Positions 59,484 to 64,000 of a DNA stretch of 64,000 nt are shown in pieces. Source of the stretch: Symsagittifera roscoffensis (taxonomy: Eukaryota > Xenacoelomorpha > Acoela > Convolutidae); assembly GCF_963678635.1 (NCBI RefSeq), contig NW_026971315.1:124001-188000 (forward strand), written 5' to 3'. Made by a program: the position numbers and the translations under genes. How positions within the stretch are numbered: the stretch's first letter is position 1; each line of letters opens with the position of its first letter. The notes under the pieces are model-generated. The model was given only the letters and a program-made list of their open reading frames with translations, was not told the origin of the DNA and did no database searches.

Positions 59484-62400
59484 TGTATGTATTTATTTAT
59501 TTATGTATTGATAGTACGATTTTTAGTTCTAGAACTGTTATTTCAGGCTCTTTCTCGATATAGCAAAATTTTGGTGTATACATGTATTAGTACGATTTTT
59601 TGTTCTAGAACTGTTATTCTTCAATTATTAGTTGTTCAAGTTGTTTGGTTTTTGCTTCAGTTTCTATGCCTTCGGTGTATTGCGCGTAGCGCCTATGTTT
59701 ACTTATAGTGGAACCAATATTTGCGACCTTAGGTTGCGAAAAACACATTCGTACTATTGCTCTACGCTCGCAAGTTTAAATAGTACCTTCAAGCTCTTTG
59801 AATTTCAATAACCTTTATTGTATGGCCTTTTTTATTTTATCAAGAATTACGCTGAAGCTTTCATTAAGTTGTTTGATGAGAAAGTTATATCAAAAGAAGC
59901 CTCTTATACACCCCAACAGAGTTCTAAAATAAAAACAAATTTCAAAAACAAAAACAAATTCTAAAATTTTGTCAGGATGTGTAATAGTCTTCTATTGATA
60001 TAACTGTCTCATCAATTAACTTGTTAGTTTCAGCGTAATTCTTGATTAATTAAAAAAACCGAAATGGCTCATTTTTGGGGTAAAATTTTGGTTGAAAATT
60101 CCGAAAAATGCAGCATATTAATTCTGGTTAAATTCTAAGCAACTTTTGCTCTCTTCAATTTCTGTCAAATCTTAACCCAATTTGAGAAAAATGCGTTGAA
60201 AGTTTCCAATGTAATCAATTCGTATGGATATTTTATATCAGCACTGTAATTTAAGTATTAAATATGTAATTAATTAATCAAAATATGGAAATATTCAAAT
60301 TAAAGTCAATTTATGAACCTTAAAGTTATTCATGATAATTCGCACCCTCTGCATTTTTGTTATAGAAGAGCGTAATTTCTTCCATTTAGCAAATGAAGTT
60401 GATTGAAATTTTTAAATTCGGGCCGCTAAAATTAAAAATTAAGCGTTAACAATGTTTACCTAAGACGATTACTATAGACACTACGGTACGGCCAAACTCA
60501 ATAAATTGCGTTAGAGTCTACTTATATCTAGAATTTTTTATACGTAGTCTAGGAACACAAGATGCAAAATTCATGAAAAAACAACACGCCAAAACAAAAT
60601 ATGCACTTCTATCAGAAAAGTCAGGCGCGTTCTCTGAGCCGATCGGAAATATTTAAATGCCGAATGAAAATTTCGCATATAAAGCATGCTACATTTTGCC
60701 TTCTACGGTAAAAGCCTGACAAAGTTTCTTTCTATCTAAAAATAGTTTCAGAGTAGCGTCACTAGTACCGATAGAAATGAGGCAGAGGTAGACTGCAGAT
60801 CTGAAGATGGAGAAAGGGACCACTTCATGTTCTCGTACCACCAGTCTCTTCTGCACCTGCTCCAGACAAACACTCTTGGCCTCTCTTAAACATACCAGAG
60901 TACATGTTACAAACTCAACAGTCATACTTACTGGCTGAATCTATTTTTTGTTCAAATCGACGTAAACCAAGATGAGAATACTAGGTCAGCAAGAATTTTT
61001 CAACACAGGCAACTGGAGCGTGGCACCACTTGCGATACAAAAATATACTATACGAAACAGTAGCGGATTTGAAGGGGGCGGCCACCAAAAGGTTCCCCTT
61101 TGCTACTATTTTTGGACTTCCATTTTTGGCTGACCGACTCCAAAGTTCTTTTGGCTGAACGACTTCCAGTTGTGACAGAACGACTATTTTTGGACTGTTT
61201 TTTCGAAAATTTGCCGGCGGCACAGAAGCTTTGGTCAAAAATGTGTCTTTACAGTGATTTGGGAGAGCTCGGAAAAACAATTTGATCCAATGAAATCTAG
61301 AAAGCATAATTCACAAACTCAGAGCAAACGCTAAAAAAATCTTGTAAAAAAAATTTCATGAAAAAACGCGGACAGGAAAGTCAAGAGCAAACTCGTTCTG
61401 AATAATGTGTTTGTTAAAAGAAAAATCAAAGCTTCCGACTATCAAACACTTAATAAACACCTTGTGATTGAAACAACCCGCTCGCGGACTAAATCCCCCA
61501 GGATAAAATCCCCCAGGATAAAATCCCACCGGATATAATCCCACAGGACTAAATCCCCCATAGGACCGAATCCCCCTAGGACAAAATCCCCCATATTTTA
61601 TTTACTATAATGGAAATCAAACTGTACACATTATATAATTTCATGTTTCTATTGATTCCATTTTGAACTGACTTCCATTTATACATGCATCGCCATTTTG
61701 ACGTGACTTTTTAGCAACTTTAAGATTCCAGCATTCAGTTGACTTCCTATAAGAATGAGCTTCGATTGCAAAAATTAATAAGCCACGTGGCACAGTCAGT
61801 ACGACAAGTGAATGGAAAACAATGTTGATTCCTTCAGCGTGAGTTCGAATCCCAAATATGACATTTTGTGCAATCAATGTAAAGGTCTGTTAAATTTACC
61901 CCTAGGGGTAAAAAATCCCGCGCTTCCACTAAGGTGGGGGTGCGGGATGGTGTGAAAGGAAGTCCCCGATTCCTAGAAAACCATCTTCTTTATTGTGTCA
62001 AAATTTCAGACCTCTAGGATCAAGGAATGTTGATTTTGGGGGGGTCCGAAATTTTGAACATGATTTTGAACTTAATTTAACGTTAATTTATGTTGGCTGA
62101 TAAACAAATTAACACCCGATATAGTCCCAGCAAAACGATTAGTGAAACAGGTGTGATACCAATTTGCGTGGTCGCAATTTAATCCCCCCATTAGCAATTA
62201 AACGTTTGCTTCTTGACCATGTTTCCTTTAGCATAGTGAAGAATTCGACTACATATATCAAGTAACTCAATGAATAAGTCAACAACATTTGAATAAGTCA
62301 ACAACATCAGAACCAGTCACATACGTATCAAGTTTTTCTTCATGGACAAAACTTATAAGTCAAAAAGCAAGTGTTTTTAAATATGAAGCCTGTGCTTCTT

Positions 62401-63576
62401 CGAAAAATCGAAGTAGACTTCGTCTCATAAACCTCGACGAGCACGAGGCTCCGGTAAAAAAACTCTTGTAAACATAAATGCTGACCACAAACATCCTACC
62501 CCTATCCACGAAAAACAGACTAAAACCACTAACCGAAAGACCTATCGGACATTACAATCAGAAACCATTACCATTAACCAGTACAAGTATTGTATATATA
62601 TCTAGTTAATTTTATGCAAAAACTTGTCTGTGCTATTTTTTATTTTAATAATTTTTGTTTCTTATTCTGTTAACTTTGTTGACTTTGTTTTTGACGAATT
62701 TTTGTTTTCTAGATAACTGATGATGGCAGTATTGCCGAAAATGTTTTTAAAATTATCAAACCTTGATCCTACTTGTTTTTGCTAATTAGTTATCACGAGC
62801 CACTGTTCCAACCAGGATGCTTCTTATACAGTAATATGCAATCCAGTATATACTTGTTCCAATTACTCCTGAGATTAAGTTTCTCATGGCAACATCGCGT
62901 TTCAAAAACAGGCGAAGTGGATAAATTACATTTACATAAACTATATTTACAAAAATTACATTTATATTTTAAGTGAATACGATACACTTACATTTGCTGC
63001 CCGACACAGTATGACGCTATCAGCTCAGTAACAAACTCTTGAAAGACAGTTCCACCAATTCCAGAAACACTGACCTCTGCAACAACATGAGAAACAGTTT
63101 CACAGAAAGACAGACTCACCGCAAAAAGAGTGTGTCATAAATTTACCCTTAGCATTAGAAAGGACATCGAAAGCTGACAATAGGTTTCTTTCGAAGACTG
63201 GCTTTCCATAATTGCTCAGCAAAATAGTTTCCACAGCTTGAGATATTCGGTTCCGATTTTCAGGATTCGAAATAGAACGGAAGCTTGAAAAGACAATTTC
63301 ATTTAGAGCACTATTCAGATTTGCATTAAAAAGGCCTGCTCAGTTATAGTAAGCCTCGATTTTTCAAAAAAAAAATACGTACTGATCACTTAAAAACTTC
63401 ACGGGGTTCTCTGGTCGGTTCATCAGAAGCTTCAACAAAGCATCGCGAACTAAAGTGTTTGAGTCCGTCTTCTCTTAAACACAGATCTTTGCCATCTCTC
63501 TTTTCTAATATACCAAAAAGAAGATCAAAGATATACCTAGAGTAGACTTATAAAAAGAGACGTCTCGTTCAGTCAT
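57015..63576 (-). CDS. TPGS1: tubulin polyglutamylase complex subunit 1, complete, eight exons, 265 residues
   Basis: Exons in transcript order: 63537-63576, 63383-63473, 63147-63310, 62992-63076, 60769-60884, 57466-57607, 57225-57282, 57015-57116. All are bounded by GT and AG, every phase agrees, and the sum is 798 bases. The product is a non-catalytic scaffold of the TTLL1 complex that adds glutamate chains to tubulin in cilia, centrioles and neurons. Seen: an N-terminal DPY-30/RIIa-like motif (ALLKLLMNRPENPVKFL), then NYGKPVFERNLLSAFDVLS, then the REHEVVPFSIFRSAV block that is most characteristic of TPGS1, then a helical second half ending in TQTEFVSQAINIFF. Length is close to the roughly 290 residues of vertebrate TPGS1. 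Exon 5 could start further upstream (AG at 60929), but the short acceptor fits phase and family better. Introns 4 and 5 are long and full of repeats. It points to an animal with cilia. Confidence 0.9.
58021..58280 (-). repeat. family E fragment and a partial copy of the 7278 MITE
   Basis: CACAGAGGCGAGTCCCC at 58021. From about 58107 the arm CTACATATGCTAATAAATTG and the block AAGCCAAATTATGCATAAAT match 7278-7482 in inverse order. Confidence 0.5.
58560..59515 (+). repeat. TTTA-rich satellite with 270-305-bp higher-order units
   Basis: Dominated by TTTATTTA. A longer unit containing TTCTTTCTTTCATTTAG and ATTATGGGTCTGTTTGTTTG recurs three times (starts near 58711, 58980 and 59285). The hydrophobic open frames here come from this composition. 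It lies in TPGS1 intron 5. Confidence 0.8.
59510..59625 (+). repeat. direct repeat TAGTACGATTTTT...GTTCTAGAACTG
   Basis: Two copies about 77 bases apart, each ending GTTCTAGAACTGTTATT. Confidence 0.6.
59842..60048. repeat. inverted repeat of about 58 bp
   Basis: AAGAATTACGCTGAAGC...GATGAGAAAGTTATATCAA (59842-59900) pairs with TGATATAACTGTCTCATC...TTTCAGCGTAATTCTTG (59990-60048), with a roughly 90-base loop. It would fold into a long hairpin in the TPGS1 pre-mRNA. Confidence 0.55.
61000..61036 (+). repeat. family E fragment
   Basis: ACAGGCAACTGGAGCGTGGC and ACCACTTGCGATACAAAA. Confidence 0.45.
61060..61290 (-). repeat. family A element, partial, minus orientation
   Basis: AGCGGATTTGAAGGGGGCGG, GGCTGACCGAC, GCCGGCGGCACAG and GTGATTTGGGAGAGCTCGG blocks. 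Confidence 0.7.
61488..61592 (+). repeat. minisatellite, AGGAYAAAATCCCCC unit
   Basis: Seven imperfect 15-17-base units (GGATAAAATCCCCCA, GGACTAAATCCCCCA and variants). A minus-strand frame across it reads PGGFYPGGF. Confidence 0.8.
61783..61870 (+). repeat. tRNA-derived SINE head
   Basis: A box GTGGCACAGTCAGTACG (61787-61803) and B box GAGTTCGAATCCC (61841-61853) at normal spacing. The stems are poor, so not a working tRNA. A perfect TTTACCCCTAGGGGTAAA palindrome follows at 61895-61912. Confidence 0.55.
62717..62757 (+). ncRNA. hammerhead-like motif, probably the 3' end of a retroelement
   Basis: CTGATGA (62717-62723), a perfect GGCA/TGCC stem with GTAT loop (62725-62736), then GAAA (62737-62740) and an AT-rich stem ending TTATC. 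This is the order of the hammerhead ribozyme core. Stem III has a mismatch and an extra A, and stem I is not evident, so activity is doubtful. Confidence 0.3.
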
Positions 63577-64000
63577 CTTTTCTTGCTATCTGAAGTTCGC
63601 CGACATAGAATCTAGAAAATTTATTTTGTAAGCAGCAATTGAAGATCCGTAATATCCATTTCGTTGTTAAAATTCATTTGAAAAATGAACTATGAAACGG
63701 ACCCTTTCGGGTACTCGTTTAGAGGTATGATCCTAAAAATGCCTTTGTTACCAAGTAAAAGCCAATTAACCATAAAATAACTTGAATTGATAAAAAACCA
63801 ACAAAATACCCAATTTTAAATAGTAGGTGTCTACTTTATGACTTGTCTACTTTTTGCTGTGTAAATGTTTGAGGGATCCATTGAGCAACCCTAGAAAACA
63901 AAATTCGAAAATATATTTTCGTGAATTTTTGAAAAAGACAATTTTTGAAAAAAAAACGGATTTTTTTAAAGTTAAAAAAAAAACATTTGCAATAAAGTTA
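63577..64000. other. 5' flank of TPGS1, nothing else seen
   Basis: AT-rich; no clear promoter motif or upstream exon. Confidence 0.35.

Noticed and set aside
58516-59563. Polytopic membrane protein frames
   Set aside because: Tyr/Ile/Phe/Leu peptides produced by TTTA repeats; the frames repeat with the satellite unit.
1-64000. CRISPR array, operon, phage or bacterial insertion
   Set aside because: No regular direct repeats with unique spacers, no compact intronless gene clusters, and split genes throughout.

Overview
This window looks like nuclear DNA from a repeat-rich, AT-rich invertebrate animal with motile cilia. All resolvable genes are split by GT-AG introns, the proteins are metazoan in type (an IGHMBP2 tail, an ER UDP-glucuronosyltransferase, a tubulin polyglutamylase subunit), and much of the rest is decayed non-autonomous transposons, tRNA-derived SINEs and tandem repeats. 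I cannot name the species. No operon, CRISPR array or bacterial feature was seen.

Gene layout. (1) 2-1180 (+): last exon of an IGHMBP2 (SMUBP-2) orthologue with R3H and AN1 domains and a poly(A) signal directly after the stop. (2) 3466-3638 (+): an exon-like block of unknown identity. (3) 5088-14318 (-): a probable unknown membrane protein, made of a 1.9-kb exon (12407-14318) and a transmembrane exon (5088-5410) with compatible intron phases. (4) 11958-12143 (+): a candidate 61-residue tail-anchored microprotein. (5) 24933-25820 (-): two exon-like blocks, one resembling half a galectin domain. (6) 31076-31235 and 32191-32391 (-) and 42008-42168 (+): weaker exon candidates. (7) 44886-50903 (+): a complete four-exon UDP-glucuronosyltransferase of 527 residues. 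(8) 57015-63576 (-): a complete eight-exon TPGS1 of 265 residues, assembled from small exons by matching splice phase and family pattern.

Repeat layout. Family A is a ~400-bp element with CAGGGGCGGA-type ends and about ten copies in both orientations. Family B is a ~500-bp element with a perfect hairpin near each end and a GCGCGA palindrome inside; three copies stand head to tail in intron 3 of the glucuronosyltransferase gene. Family E is a short hairpin-bearing repeat. There are several different terminal-inverted-repeat elements, a decayed Ty3/gypsy-like retroelement (32.5-36.1 kb) followed by an internally deleted tandem copy (36.1-37.8 kb), recent tandem duplications of 505, 1125 and 337 bp, and a TTTA-rich satellite in TPGS1 intron 5.

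The genes do not form a pathway: helicase-related RNA/DNA binding, xenobiotic or steroid glycosylation, and ciliary tubulin polyglutamylation are unrelated. The more original material is the unknown membrane protein, the galectin-like exons, the hairpin-bounded family B, the foldback element carrying a tRNA-Arg relic, and a hammerhead-like motif at 62717.
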